Of a DNA stretch of 64,000 nucleotides, positions 18,885 through 30,426 are shown piece by piece. The notes under the pieces were generated by a model. The model was not told the origin of the DNA, searched no databases, and worked only from the letters and a program-made list of their open reading frames with translations. The stretch is from Cerrena zonata (taxonomy: Eukaryota; Basidiomycota; Agaricomycetes; Polyporales; Cerrenaceae). The stretch is taken from contig JASBNA010000028.1 in the NCBI GenBank assembly GCA_038087015.1, positions 434,001-498,000 of the forward strand, given 5' to 3'. The position numbers were made by a program, and so were the translations under genes. Position 1 is the first letter of the stretch; every line of letters begins with the position of its first letter.

Positions 18885-19445
18885 CTAATCCAATTCCCCA
18901 ATTTCCTGCTTGAGAAACTCTTCACTGAAATGACTAACTTGTCTGAAGTTATACTCAAATCCGTCTGTTCCTCCGTAATATGGATCAGCAACAACTTTTT
19001 CGAAACTTTTATCAGTTCTCCACTTGCCGAATATCGAAACTTGTGTCTTGCTGTCTCTTGGTTTCATATAATGTAAATCAGATAAGTTGGATTCATCCAT
19101 TCCAATCACATAGTCGAATTTTGTAAAATCTTTAGGACTGATCTTTTGCGATCTATGATTAACGGGAACTCCATGTTTACGGCATGTTCTTGCAGATCTG
19201 GAATCTGGTGAGTCACCAGAATGAAAGCCAATGGTCCCATACGAGTCAATGAGCTTGAAATAGTCTGGAGTATCCTAATTCTTTTACCTTGTGTTTGAAA
19301 ACGGCTTCTGCCATTGGAGAACGACATCTGCAATATTGTTAATATACTGAATCACACTCACTCATCATTATGTAACATACATGTTCCCAAGGCAAACAAA
19401 CGCCACGGAGAGCTGTTTGTCTTCAGGTTTGAATAATGGTGCCAT
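18885..19445 (-). CDS. LTP1: Low-molecular-weight protein tyrosine phosphatase, one intron and one frameshift
   Basis: Small cytosolic acid phosphatase/tyrosine phosphatase of the Ltp1 family. Exon 1 is 19381-19445 (start MAPLFKPED, then VAFVCLGN); the intron is 19328-19380; exon 2 runs 19327-18885. Splicing rebuilds the catalytic P-loop CLGNICRSP (C-x5-R-S), with the intron inside the isoleucine codon. Exon 2 shifts frame once near 19265-19269 (one extra base between GYS and DYFKLIDS); after this the sequence continues GTIGFHSGDSPDSRSARTC, IGMDESN and the general-acid region ADPYYGG. The total is about 168 residues, the family size. The stop is at 18885-18887. The frameshift may be a sequencing error; see findings. 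Confidence 0.82.
19328..19380 (-). other. Intron of LTP1, inside the catalytic P-loop codons
   Basis: 53-bp minus-strand intron: donor GTATGT (19380-19375), branch-like TATTAAC about 10 bases before the acceptor, and acceptor CAG ending at 19328. Its removal joins AT|A into the Ile codon of CLGNICRS. Confidence 0.85.
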
Positions 19446-19863
19446 CGACGCTATCTTTGTAGTTAATGAAGAAAAAGCCATTAATCTTGAAATTTTGGAT
19501 TTTTTTCGATTTTTCTCATGAATTTTGAAAAAACCTCACAAATGGTTTCACGAATACTTACAAAACATCAATTTTACTTAATTTTAACACCTATACGAAG
19601 TTCTATAAAACTACAAGGCAACAAAGTACAACTGAATCCAGCGAAACAAACGGAAAAAGTTCATTGCAAAAAAAAGTCTATAATATTCGTGAGTCCACGC
19701 TATAAAATTAAAACTAACAGAAGAAATAATAGAAAAATACATGTAGAGTTATATAACACATTGAAAGTTCAAAACGGCAAAAGAAAGTAGCAAAGAAAGA
19801 AGTAGCAAGAAAGAAAGAAATTAAAGCACATACGAAAGAAAAAATAAAGTTAAAACAAAGTTA
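19446..19863 (-). other. LTP1 upstream region
   Basis: 418 bp of AT-rich sequence between LTP1 and the MED15 stop. A purine-rich (GAAA/AGAA) stretch lies at about 19780-19850. The 90-codon plus-strand frame at 19518-19790 is Lys/Asn-rich and antisense to the likely transcript, so it is not annotated. No RNA gene was recognised. Confidence 0.4.
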
Positions 19864-22800
19864 TTATTGTAAACTAGTCACAACAAACTGTTTCCAATCA
19901 TCAAAAGCAACTGGCTCAAACATAAATTGATTGTGACTAATATCATCAAGTTTGATTTTCTTTTCATCAAACAAACCTTCAATATCATCGAAATCCTCCA
20001 TTTGATCCTTTTCACGTTTGATACCTTGAGATTCAAGATTTCCGGTAGTAGCATAACCTTCATCTCGAGTAGAAACCTGTGATTTGGATTGGCTTTCAAG
20101 TTCTGCCAAATTAGAGCATGTAGATATTATATCGTTGGCTGCTAACTCTCTTATTCCATCAACCTGTCTAAATGCCGATACTATAGCATCAGGTCTAATC
20201 TCACAAGTCCATTGGTTTGAACTATTGACATTATGTGGAGATAATGGAGATTTGGCATTTGATTTACCGTTGACTAATGGAGAAGAATTAGCAGTGGTCC
20301 CACCAGTAGTAGTACTATTAGCTTGATTTGAGGTAGTCGAAGCAACTGAACCAATACTTATTGGTGTATTCAACATATCAATACTGCTTCCTTTACTATT
20401 ATTAGCTGTCCCTTCTGGATCCGGTAATTCTAATAGATTGGCTAAAGAAGCATAGAAGAACTTCTCAGGATCAGAATTTGATAACTCTCTTCTTCTTGCC
20501 AGCTTTGAATCAGCCCCACTGTGATTAAAAATATCCCCAACGGCAGCATCCTTATTAACCAGAATACTTGATGAACTACTTGGTTTATTTGGATAATTAG
20601 GTGATTGCCCAGTTGGAGTATTCTTATTACTATGGGTTTGAGGAACTTGAGGGGTTGGAATGCTATTAGGGGTTTTAATAGTATTAGCCAAAGTAGCAGG
20701 AGTAACAACAGCGGCAGCAGGAGTTGAAATGTTAGCAGCAGCAACTTGAGCAGCCTGAGCAGCTTGAGTAGCTTTGGTGGAGCCTTTACGCCTGCCAGAT
20801 CCAGGACCAGAGATAGATTTCTTTTGAGCTGCAGCCAAGTCTTTAGCTTTCATAGATGGAGTTGGAGCTGGTTGTTGTTGAGGTGTTTGTTGGAATGCTG
20901 GTTGTTGAGCATTAGGCATAACTGTATTAGCCATCATAGGAGATGCCATATTTGGCATCATTGGACTACTATTAAATGCTCCACTTTGAGGTCTCAGTCT
21001 TGGTTGTAAATTAGGTGTTGGCTGAATACCTTGTGGTAGTTGACCTTGTTGCATTTGAGGTTGGGTTGGAATTGGTGCCTGAGGTGCTTGTTGTCCAATG
21101 ACTGGTTTACCCATATTATTCCAATTTGCTTGAGGTCTCATATTATTTCTTTGATTTTGATCTGGGATCATAGCATTTCTCAATTGTGGTGATATTTGAT
21201 TTGGCATTGGAACTGTACCATTTAATTGATTATTCATAAATTGTGGTGATTGTTGACTACCAGGAGCACCATTAGCACCTTGACGTTGTTGACCTTGACG
21301 TTGTTGAAGTTGTCTTCTCATAGCAATTTGTTCCTTAACATAATCAAAATATTTTTGATATTGAGTTCTTAATTTTTCAAGTAAATCAGGACCTGCTAAA
21401 TAAACCCCTCTTCTTAAATTATCAACAATATTTCTAGTCATATGTTTCATTTGAATTAATCTTTTAGTACCTTCTAAATTTTTAGTAAGAACATAAAAAT
21501 AACTTAAGATAGTATCCACATTAGCATACTGTTGACTTATTTTGGCCAAGGTTTCACCAACGGCTTTCTTATCCTGTGGAGATAATAACAGCGTTACATC
21601 TCTCAATGGAACAGTATTTCTAGATACTTCTTCAAATAACTTACGCAATCTCACTTTCATCTCATCATTTAAAGGTGGTAAAATATTATTAATTGGATTT
21701 GCAGTAGAATTTGGTCTACCACCTGCGCCAGGAATACCTTGAGGTTGTGGAGGTTGTTGATTAGTTTCCCCAACTTGTGCAGAAGGATTTGTAGGAGGAA
21801 CAGATGTACTAGGGGCATTTGGATTGAAAGCCGCATTAGCATTATTAAGATTAGCATTATTCATAGCAGGGGTAGGGGCCAATCCTCTTTGTTGCATTAA
21901 TGGTGATGAAAGATTATTCATTTGGCCTTGAGGTCTCATGATTTGTTGATTTGGAATATGCATATTATTAATTAAAGGCAGCTGTTGAGGAGGAACGTTA
22001 TTAATACCGTTAACACCAGGTTGACCTTGAGCTTGTGGTTGAGGTTGAAATGCAGTAGCTGGAGACACACTTGGAATTTGGGAAGCCAGACCTTGATTTG
22101 CCTGGCCCTGTTGACCTTGTTGATTTTGTTGTTGAGCTTGAGCTTCAGCCTGCGCCTGTAATCTTCTTTGAATTTGAGCTTGATTAACGGCATCGTTACT
22201 ATTTGTTGCAATTGCTTGATTAGGTGGAATATTAAGGTTATTTCTTTGTTGTTGTTTCCATAAAGAAAGTTTTTGATGATGAATATATTTACGAATGAAG
22301 CTCTGTTTTTGATTTTGATCTAATTCTCTTGGAATTGAACCATTATTTTGTAATGTTGCCAATAATGTTAATGCATCAGAACTATACCTCACAATATCTT
22401 CAGGGGTTATGGTAGTATTCGCAGGTCTAGCCTGCTGTTGACCTTGAAGACCTTGCTGGTTTTGTTGTTGTTGACCTTGTTGAGGTTGTTGAGGTTGTTG
22501 AGGTTGTTGAGATTGAGGAGGCTGTTGAGCTTGAGGAGGAATTTGATTTTGGTCATTTTGTGGTACCGGTTGTGGTTGAGTTTTTTGTTGATTTTGAAGA
22601 GCATTATTATTATTATTTTGCTGTTGTTGTTGCAATTGTCTTTGTAATAATTGTTGTTTTTGTTGTGGAGTTAAGTTATTCAAATTGAAATTAGCAGGAA
22701 GACCAGCAGGAAGGTTCAATTTATTTTGGTTATTCTGTTGAGCACTTTGATTCCCCTGTTGTTGAGATTGTTGAGGTTGTTGATTTTTTTGAAATTGATT

Positions 22801-23657
22801 TAATCTCTGTTGTTGATGCTGGCGTAATGCAAATTGCATATGGGTATTATGAATATCTCTAATTACCGGCATAGCAGAATGAGGGATAATTTTTTTCTGG
22901 AAACAATCAAAAATTTGGGTCCAGGTATTACAATTAGGGGGTAGGTTAGGTATTTTTGATAATAATGCTTGAGGGATTGGAACATTTTTGATCATATTGC
23001 TAATGATTTGTTGTATTTGGGAATTTTGCTGTAAACCATTATTATTCATTGAACCTTGATTTGGACCTTGGTTCGAACCTTGAGGTTGTTGAGGCTGTTG
23101 AGTTGGAGGTTGCTGAGGTTGAGATGGGGGTTGGACTTGTTGCTGCTGTTGTTGTTGATTATTTCTCATTTGAGCTTGATTTGAGCAGCAGATTGTTGCC
23201 TTGCTTGAGCTTGTTGTTGTAAGAAATTCATGCTTTGAGGATTCATATTATTTTGAGGGCCCATATTATTAACCATACCAGCAGTATTATTAGGAACAGT
23301 AGGATTTCTAGCCGGAGCGTTTATATTATTATTAGTGTTATTGTTATTATTATTATTGGCAATGTTATTAGGGTTAGCAGCAGCAGATGCAGCAGCCATA
23401 TTTCTCATTGAGCCACTTCTCAATTGGGTGATCTTTTGTTTTATTGATCGTAAATACTCATCTCTCGAGGGAGCCTTCATAAAAGTGAATTTTTCGAATT
23501 CCTGAGCCATTGTTTGAGCTTTTTGAGCGTCATAATTATTACCCTGAATATCTTTCAAGGTGCTCAAGACAATTTGAATCACTTTTTGACGATCCTGAGG
23601 AGAGTACATACTATGCCAAGTTGACCCCATATTTTGGGGCTGTTGTAAATTATTCAT
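19864..23657 (-). CDS. MED15: Mediator tail subunit Med15/Gal11, one frameshift
   Basis: Mediator tail subunit that receives signals from transcription activators. The frame starts at 23657 with MNNLQQPQNMGSTWHSMYSP. Residues about 13-78 form the KIX activator-binding domain (SPQDRQKVIQIVLSTLKDIQ, then FTFMKAPSRDEYLRSIKQKI). After residue about 160 the frame shifts by one missing base at about 23175-23180, within an Ala/Gln linker, and continues for 1101 residues to 19864. The second part has long Q, QP and N tracts, a Med15 middle region (PLRDVTLLLSPQDKKAVGETL and VYLAGPDLLEKLRTQYQKYFDYV) and a C-terminal KKSISG/GRRKG basic patch. The total is about 1264 residues. Both parts are unmistakably one gene. 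Polyglutamine tracts raise numerous false antisense frames. Confidence 0.88.
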
Positions 23658-24969
23658 GGCAAATATAATGAAATGAATAAGATGAAAACGGATACAAAAT
23701 TTTCAATATGACTATGACTTGAGGAAACCCGAAGAATCGGCAACTTCTTTTTTTTTTAGTAGGCAACAGATTACTGAGACAACCAAAAAATGAAGGGGAA
23801 CAAAAAAAAAAAAAAAACTTTTGAAACAGAAAAAGAAAAAAGGACAAAGAAAGACAGGCAAAACTTAAAAGGGTCGAGGAAATTTCCAAAGACTTAAGCT
23901 GAAGATAAGCCAGTTTTACTCTAGCGAGGTGAGAAAGAATTGTCTTTCGAGAAAAGTTCGTACTGGCTGTTGTGTAGTAAGCCAACAAGTAGCAAGATTA
24001 TCAGGGATCCACACTAGAGATCCACACAAAACAGTAAAAAGAGAAAAGAGATAAAAAAAAAAAAGGTCGCCAGTAAGAATCAGATATGAAATCAAACACG
24101 AAACTAAAGATGAAATCAGATATGAAATCAGATATGACACCAGATAATGTAACCAGATATCCAGCCGGCGCGATATGACAAGAGCCTAGCTAGCGGTCAG
24201 CGAAGAATGTCAAATATTAAGCGTCTAATTTAAGCAAACAGCACACACATAAACTTACCCAGCAGCACGAGTAACCTTCAAACACACAAGCAAACACTAA
24301 CTCACACACACAGTAAGCAATTGGGGAGAACGGTGACTTGCTAAAGATCACTGCTTGGTGCTATAGTTCGAGATTCAACTATAGGTGGAGTACAAGAAGA
24401 AGTAGGAAAAAGAGGAAAACTTAGAAAAAAAGATCAATAAAAAAAATGATACCCGCCAGACTACTTTTTTTTTTAGAATATTTCGATAAAAAACGCAAAC
24501 AAATTAACCTTTAGACACACCAACACAACAGTAGACACACAAACAAATACCCTGGAGTGTAGACGATAAGCTAATGGCATGTAATGGGAATTCTAATGGA
24601 AACACCGGCTCTTGCCCTGGAGCTGAGGAGAAAAAATTTCCATTGAGGAGGAGGGGGACGAAGTAAATTAGCAGGGAAAAAAAAGGGAGATGTACGGGCG
24701 TGATTCTTTAGGCCTACCTTTAGTGACTAGTTAAACGACATAGACTGATGCAACAGGGTATTACCGGAGAGGAAATGGGATAAGAGTAGAGATAAGTAAC
24801 ACCATTATTGGGAGAAGCCTCTCGAAGGGAAGTGGTACGAGTTTTTCAGCCGTTTTGGCTTGACAGTGTACAGACCCTGATTGGAGGATAAACCGTTAAG
24901 CTGTCAAGAGATTACAGGGTGTTTTCTTTACACGAAGTACTTTTATATGGTCGTCTATTTACTTATGTA
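23658..24969 (-). promoter_or_regulatory. Long MED15 upstream region
   Basis: 1.3 kb between MED15 and the DIP2 stop, unusually long for this window. It contains A and T tracts, a short GAAATCAGATAT repeat (about 24084-24150), CACACA-rich DNA (about 24240-24320 and 24500-24550) and a long purine-rich segment (about 24385-24450). Short frames at 23650-23988 and 23916-24140 (minus) lie in the leader and lack family features. An RNA gene was looked for and not recognised. Confidence 0.45.
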
Positions 24970-27884
24970 CTAAACCGTAGGGAAGCTTCTTTTGAGAGCT
25001 TTCTTGTCATCGAAATCTTTTTGTTCGGCTTGATCAATGAATTGAGTTTCATGGTTCAATTTCCATTGTTGTCTAGTGAATTTTAAACCTTGAGTATTAT
25101 AACCTAATTGATTTGCAGCTTGGGTTAATTCATCTCTTAATTGTTGTTTAACTTTTATTAATTGGTTCTTTAAATGAGGGTCCTTTTGATGAATCAATTC
25201 TTTTGCATTGGTTCGGATAACAAAGAATAATATTTTGCATATTAAAGAAATATTAACAATATTACTAGTGATGTTATCTTTATTGGTCCATATTTCAATG
25301 AATTTAAGTAGTTTCAATGTGTAGGAGAACGGTAATACTAAAAGGGCATCTTCTAATTGAGATGACTTAATCTTGGTAACTGTATTTAAAACATATTCTT
25401 GTCCACTAACGTTAAATGCAATTAAAATAGAATTTGGAGTTGGTTTTGTTGGGGCAATATTAGTCTTCTTCTGTTGGTAATGTTTTAAATGTTGTATATA
25501 TTCTTCAGTTGCTTCAACATCTTCAATACCTATATCAAGAGCTTCCATTAATTTTTCCCCGGCTTTCAATGTTTCCATGGTCTGTTTGGTGACTTTGGTG
25601 ACTTCTTCACTTTCATCTTCATCTTCATCATCTTTTTTAGGTTTTTCTTCATTTTCTAAGGAATCTAACAACTCATTCTCATATAACTCATCCATTTCTT
25701 TTTCTCGTTCTTCTTCCAAGAATACTTGATCATTAGTTGCTGACCATAATCTAATCGAATGATCATGAGATGTTGATATCATGAATAATCCATCACTACT
25801 AATTGCTAAACACCATACCTCCAGTTGATGTGCTGGTAATTTTTGATACATTCAAATTTATCTCCATCCCAGTATTTAATTAATCCATCTTTACCGGATG
25901 AAAAAAAATTATGACTTTCTGGTATGAATTTAACATTCATAATTGAATCTTGATGTCCGAAAATCGATTTATGACAATCACCGAAATCTAACCCCCAAAT
26001 CTTAACATTTTTATCTGCAGATGATGTTATAATTAACTTAGAATCAAATGATATATCAATTGATAATACTGGTAATTTATGCCCATAAAGAGTTAAAAAT
26101 AATTTCAATGTATCTAAAAATACAACTTGAACATTATTATTCAATAATGAGATTGCTAATAATCTTGAATCTGGTGATATTCTAACACATAAAATTTCTT
26201 CATCTAATTCTAATGTTTGATGATGAACAAATTTTAACTTAGTAATAAATGAATTAGTTCCTGGTATTAATTCTTGTTCTGGCTTAAAATTCCAAAATTT
26301 AACCGATTTATCATTACTACCAGTTATCAATGTTTTACCATCTGGAGTTATATCTAATGACCAAATGGCTGATCCATTTTCATCATTAACATTATTATTA
26401 TTTGAATGGGCTTTTTCAATCTTATCAACAATCGATGAGGTTGCTAAATCGTAAAGTTCTAAATCCCCATTCTTAAACCCAACAACAACTAATGTACCTC
26501 CTGGTAAAAATTTACAACAAAGTGCATATCCACTTTCTAATATGAATGATCTAATAACATTTTTGGTCTTGATATTCCAAATTTTTAATTCTCCATTTGA
26601 TGCAGTTGCTAATAATTTATTATCAGAAGAAATATCCATAGTCCTTATATCATTTCTATGTCCTAATAAGTCTATGGAATGCTGTTTAACCGAATATAAT
26701 TCGGCTGGTGATGCTTTTCTTATTTGCTCTGGAATTGGAATATTATGATACTCAATAGAATTATTAGTTAAAGATATAAGTATATCCAATTGTTTCTTTG
26801 ATTTGGTATTAACAAAATTAATTGACTTAATCTTAGATGTAGTTCTAATTGTGGTGAATGGGGTAATCATCATACTGATTTCTGAATCTCTAATGTTTTG
26901 TAAAATTTCATCATCTTCATATCCTTTTTCTTTTAATCTTTTGGTTCTCTTAGTTATACCCTTTTTTATTTCATCAATTGTTCTAACACGAAAGATTTCG
27001 ACAGTTCTATCACTATTTTGTAATGAAAAAATTTCATTAGAACCATTTGAGTCTTTCACTTGTTGAAATTCAACATTTGTACATCTGGATTTACTTTGTT
27101 TTTCAAATGACCCCTTTTCGATGATTTTTTCACCATCTGGTTGACTCAAGTCAGTTTGCCATACTTTAACTTGGTCTTTATTACCACTTGTGATTACTAA
27201 ATCATGGGTTTTATTAATTCCCAATGACCAACATTCATTGGAATGAGCTAAATGAGTTTCTATACATTGTTTAGTTTTCAATTCCCATAATTTAATTAAT
27301 CCATCTTTAGAAACACTCAATAAGAAATCTTCTAAATCATCAACTTCTTTAGATTCAGGATCTTCATCTAAAAATAATAAACCAGTAATTGGTCCCTTAT
27401 GACCTTTCAATTTGAATAAACCTTCTTCACTCACTAAATCCCATAAAATGATTGAAGAATCTGATGATCCAGATACTAATCTTGTACCACTATTATCAAA
27501 TTTTAAAATAGAAATTGAACTTTTGTGACCTTGAAATGTTGCCATCACTGAACTTGATGTCAAATCCCAAATTTTTATGGACCCATCTTGATATCCAGCT
27601 GCTACAATGTTAGTCTGTTCGTGATAACACAAGTACGATACAGATGCTGGAGCCAGTGCTGTTGGAGCATTCGAAGCACCTGGCGTTAAACCATCTCTCA
27701 ATCTATTCATAACTTCACCAGTTTTTATATCCCATTCTAAAATCTCTTCTAACCCGGACGAAAGTGCTCTACCAATTGATTTCAGTGATTGATTTGCAGC
27801 TGGTGGAAGCCAAACTATGTTTGATTGCGCTGAAATCACACCAAAGCTATCTTCTTGCTCATAACGATCATAAGACTTGACCAT
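24970..27884 (-). CDS. DIP2: U3 snoRNP/SSU processome WD40 protein Dip2/Utp12, one frameshift
   Basis: Nucleolar component of the small-subunit processome (UTP-B) needed for 18S rRNA maturation. About 971 residues; S. cerevisiae Dip2 has 943. The start is the ATG at 27884 (MVKSYDRYEQEDSFGVI); codons further upstream begin from TTG. At least a dozen WD repeats occur, for example SIKIWDL, SIILWDL, LIKLWELK, LKIWNIKT, SVKFWNFK, VKIWGLDFGD and IKYWDGD. The frame then shifts at about 25839-25848 (one missing base after FECI, where QKLPAHQ should follow) and continues with EVWCLAISSDG, SIRLWSAT, an acidic linker and the Utp12 C-terminal domain (VLPFSYTLKLLKFIEIW). The codon in AHQ-CTG-EVW matches serine in relatives. 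Confidence 0.9.
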
Positions 27885-28197
27885 CTTGACTATCAACTAT
27901 TTTAAGACTTTGGTAAATGACGTTGTTGAAAGGCTATAACAAAAGTTCGATCTTTTTTTCACTGGTATAATTTTTTTATTATGCGATGGAGATGCCTTCA
28001 CAGAAAAAAAAATATATGCAGTACATAACTTTACACCCATACACCGGGCTGCAAAAAAACACTAATAACCTTGGTTCTACTGATACTAAAATGATTTCTG
28101 AAATTGAAAGGGTATACTTAGAAGTGAAAAGAACAGAAAATTTTAAGCGAAAGTGTAATCGAAAGAAGTAAAAATGAAGGGAAAAGAAAAGAAGTAT
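27885..28197. other. Intergenic: DIP2 promoter and phospholipase B 3' end
   Basis: 313 bp, A-rich. A 61-codon plus-strand frame (27986-28171) has no recognisable features. Nothing else was found. Confidence 0.4.
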
Positions 28198-30426
28198 CTA
28201 CAAGAACCAAATAATTCCCCAGGCTAATGGCACCAATGTAACCATATACCAATGAACCGAAGCAGTTTGGACACCGTCGCTACTTCTGTTACTAGACGAG
28301 GTACTGGTTCCACTGCTTTCAGAAGAGCTGCCACTAGAAGATCCACCGCTGGAAGAGCCGCCGCTACCACCACCACTACTAGATCCTGAGTTAGATGAAG
28401 ATGAAGTACGGGGAGCTGTAAGACTGGTGTCAGTTTGAGATTCAGTTGAGCCATAAATATCATCCGCAGTCTCTTCAATGGAACCTTGCCAGCAGTATTT
28501 GCTGAAGCATTCTTTGCATTCGTCAGATTGCAGTAATTTAAAACGTTCTTGTTGTCTTCTAATGATTGCACAACCAATACATTTGGCCCAATCGGTTGAG
28601 TTATCTCTAGTGCTAACTTCAAATCCATTTTGAATAAGCCCGAGTTTTTCATCTTCATCGTAGGACATCTTATAAGTTGAAGTATTAGCTTCATAAGAGT
28701 ATTCAGAGTTTGGGAAATAAATCACCAAAGGAATATCAGTTTCATTAAGGCCTTTTTTATCATGATATTCAACCAATGCAGACAAATTACTAGCATCACA
28801 ACCGAAAAAAGTTGGTTTCTTATTTAAATCATTATCAACAAAATATTCAGCGGTTGGAACATAAGGGAAAGGAGATCCATTACCCTGTTGAGTAAACTGT
28901 CTTTGATAAGTGTGAACAATGGAAGTACCATTTGGCCAATTATCATCAAGGTCAGCAGAATTGTCATAAGCAAATATAACATCAACACCACGATCGGTTT
29001 GAATCAATGGATAAAATGGGACATTTTGAGAATCTTCACCACCGTCGACCAAATAAAGGGTATCATTTGAAGTAATAGAGTCGTTACCCCATTCAGTTTT
29101 ATAAAAAGGATTTGGTTTATAATTTGCAACATCAATTTCATCATAACTAACAAGATTTAAAAGTTTTTGAATGACAGTTTTCAAAATTGAACTTAATCCC
29201 ATATTGGGTAAACGAAGAACTAATTGATTGAAAAGAGTGGACGAAGTACCCATTATAAAACCAGCATTATCAAAGTTACTAACACATTGACTCGACTCAC
29301 CATTTGATAATTCAGATCCCACATAATGAGTATCAACAAAAGCTTGTAATGAAGGATCCCAGGAACCTAGTTCATAAGGACTGATTTCAAAAACGGTGGA
29401 ATTTCCATTAATAATCTGAGTACCAGGAGTTCTACCATCAGCAACAACTATTGGATAAGGCATTTCATGATTTTTAAAACTTGATAAATTACGAATACTC
29501 GACCAAGTAACATTATCACCATCAGTATCCGAAGTATAAAATTGATAAGACAAGGCTTTACCCCAAATATCAGTGATTGTTACATCATAACCGGCATCAT
29601 CTTTAGCATTAATAGCATTATAAACTTCGTAGTAATACTTGGCGGTTTTATAAACATTAATACCATTTGGATTAAAAATTGTATCTTCCAAATCCCAAAT
29701 TTTAGCCTCTCCATCAATAATGTCACCTACTGAAATCCAGTCATTCAAGACTAAACTACCAACAAGCCAATTACCACCCAGAAGACCACTAAGATAAGAA
29801 GCAGATTGTAAAACCCCTCCTAATCCATCGGAATTGGCATCATCGTATCGATCATCAAGCCCCAAGATTTGACCTGCTCCACACAACATTGCTCTATAAC
29901 CACCACCACTAAAGGCAAGACCAATAGTAATATTATGAGCTTCTTGATAATTATCAATGAAATCTCTAGCATTAAAATCAGAAAGATTGGCTCGATTATT
30001 AAGAAAATCAATCAAATTCTTATTGGTGGTTTCCCACCTCTTTTCTATATATGATTTTTCATCATCGTTTAACCCAGATGCTCTTCGTATCAAAGAATCA
30101 GATGAACAACTAGTATTATGGGGAGCGTAATTTTCAGCATCTTCATCGTTCCCCAAATTACTAATATCATTACCTAAAGATCCAATCTCACTAGTCAAAC
30201 TCGAAAGCGAACTTCCTGACTTAGACCCATCCCCAGACCCTGAAGAAGCCTTTGAGGAACTTGAGGAACTCGACGAACTCGACGTTCTCGAAGAACTCGA
30301 GCTACTGGAGCTACTCGAGTCTCCATCGTCTTCCCAAGGCCATTTAAATCCATCAACACTAGTGACAAGAACCGAAATTATCACCAATAAGAACCAACTG
30401 CTCCGTATTCTATCTTTCAAAATCAT
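28198..30426 (-). CDS. GPI-type phospholipase B / lysophospholipase
   Basis: Secreted or wall-bound enzyme hydrolysing phospholipids and lysophospholipids. 742 residues. A signal peptide (FLLVIISVLVTSVDG, residues about 13-27) is followed by a 60-residue Ser-rich tract. The cPLA2-type catalytic domain starts at about 105 (NTSCSSDSLIRRASGLNDDE). Landmarks: oxyanion-loop sequence GLAFSGGGYRAML at about 173; the nucleophile motif, which reads S-G-L-CTG-G-G-N-W and gives the canonical GLSGGNW with CTG as Ser at residue 216; LVDGGEDSQNVPFYPL with the catalytic Asp at about 450. Many N-x-S/T sites occur. The C-terminus is Ser/Gly-rich and ends in a hydrophobic GPI-signal-like segment (WYMVTLVPLAWGIIWFL). 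It belongs to the Candida PLB3/4/5-like group; the exact paralogue was not assigned. Confidence 0.9.
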   Translation of the reverse strand: MILKDRIRSSWFLLVIISVLVTSVDGFKWPWEDDGDSSSSSSSSSSRTSSSSSSSSSSKASSGSGDGSKSGSSLSSLTSEIGSLGNDISNLGNDEDAENYAPHNTSCSSDSLIRRASGLNDDEKSYIEKRWETTNKNLIDFLNNRANLSDFNARDFIDNYQEAHNITIGLAFSGGGYRAMLCGAGQILGLDDRYDDANSDGLGGVLQSASYLSGLLGGNWLVGSLVLNDWISVGDIIDGEAKIWDLEDTIFNPNGINVYKTAKYYYEVYNAINAKDDAGYDVTITDIWGKALSYQFYTSDTDGDNVTWSSIRNLSSFKNHEMPYPIVVADGRTPGTQIINGNSTVFEISPYELGSWDPSLQAFVDTHYVGSELSNGESSQCVSNFDNAGFIMGTSSTLFNQLVLRLPNMGLSSILKTVIQKLLNLVSYDEIDVANYKPNPFYKTEWGNDSITSNDTLYLVDGGEDSQNVPFYPLIQTDRGVDVIFAYDNSADLDDNWPNGTSIVHTYQRQFTQQGNGSPFPYVPTAEYFVDNDLNKKPTFFGCDASNLSALVEYHDKKGLNETDIPLVIYFPNSEYSYEANTSTYKMSYDEDEKLGLIQNGFEVSTRDNSTDWAKCIGCAIIRRQQERFKLLQSDECKECFSKYCWQGSIEETADDIYGSTESQTDTSLTAPRTSSSSNSGSSSGGGSGGSSSGGSSSGSSSESSGTSTSSSNRSSDGVQTASVHWYMVTLVPLAWGIIWFL

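Noticed and set aside
20084..22647. Many plus-strand frames over MED15
   Set aside because: They are the antisense of polyglutamine and Asn tracts, which read as Leu/Ile-rich frames; none is protein-like.
24368..24400. AGTTCGAGATTC resembling a tRNA T-arm/B box
   Set aside because: Flanking bases do not form the T stem, and no acceptor or anticodon arms could be drawn.
25835..25850. Programmed -1 frameshifting in DIP2
   Set aside because: The sequence does not fit a X-XXY-YYZ slippery site, and similar breaks occur in six other genes, so a common technical cause is more likely.
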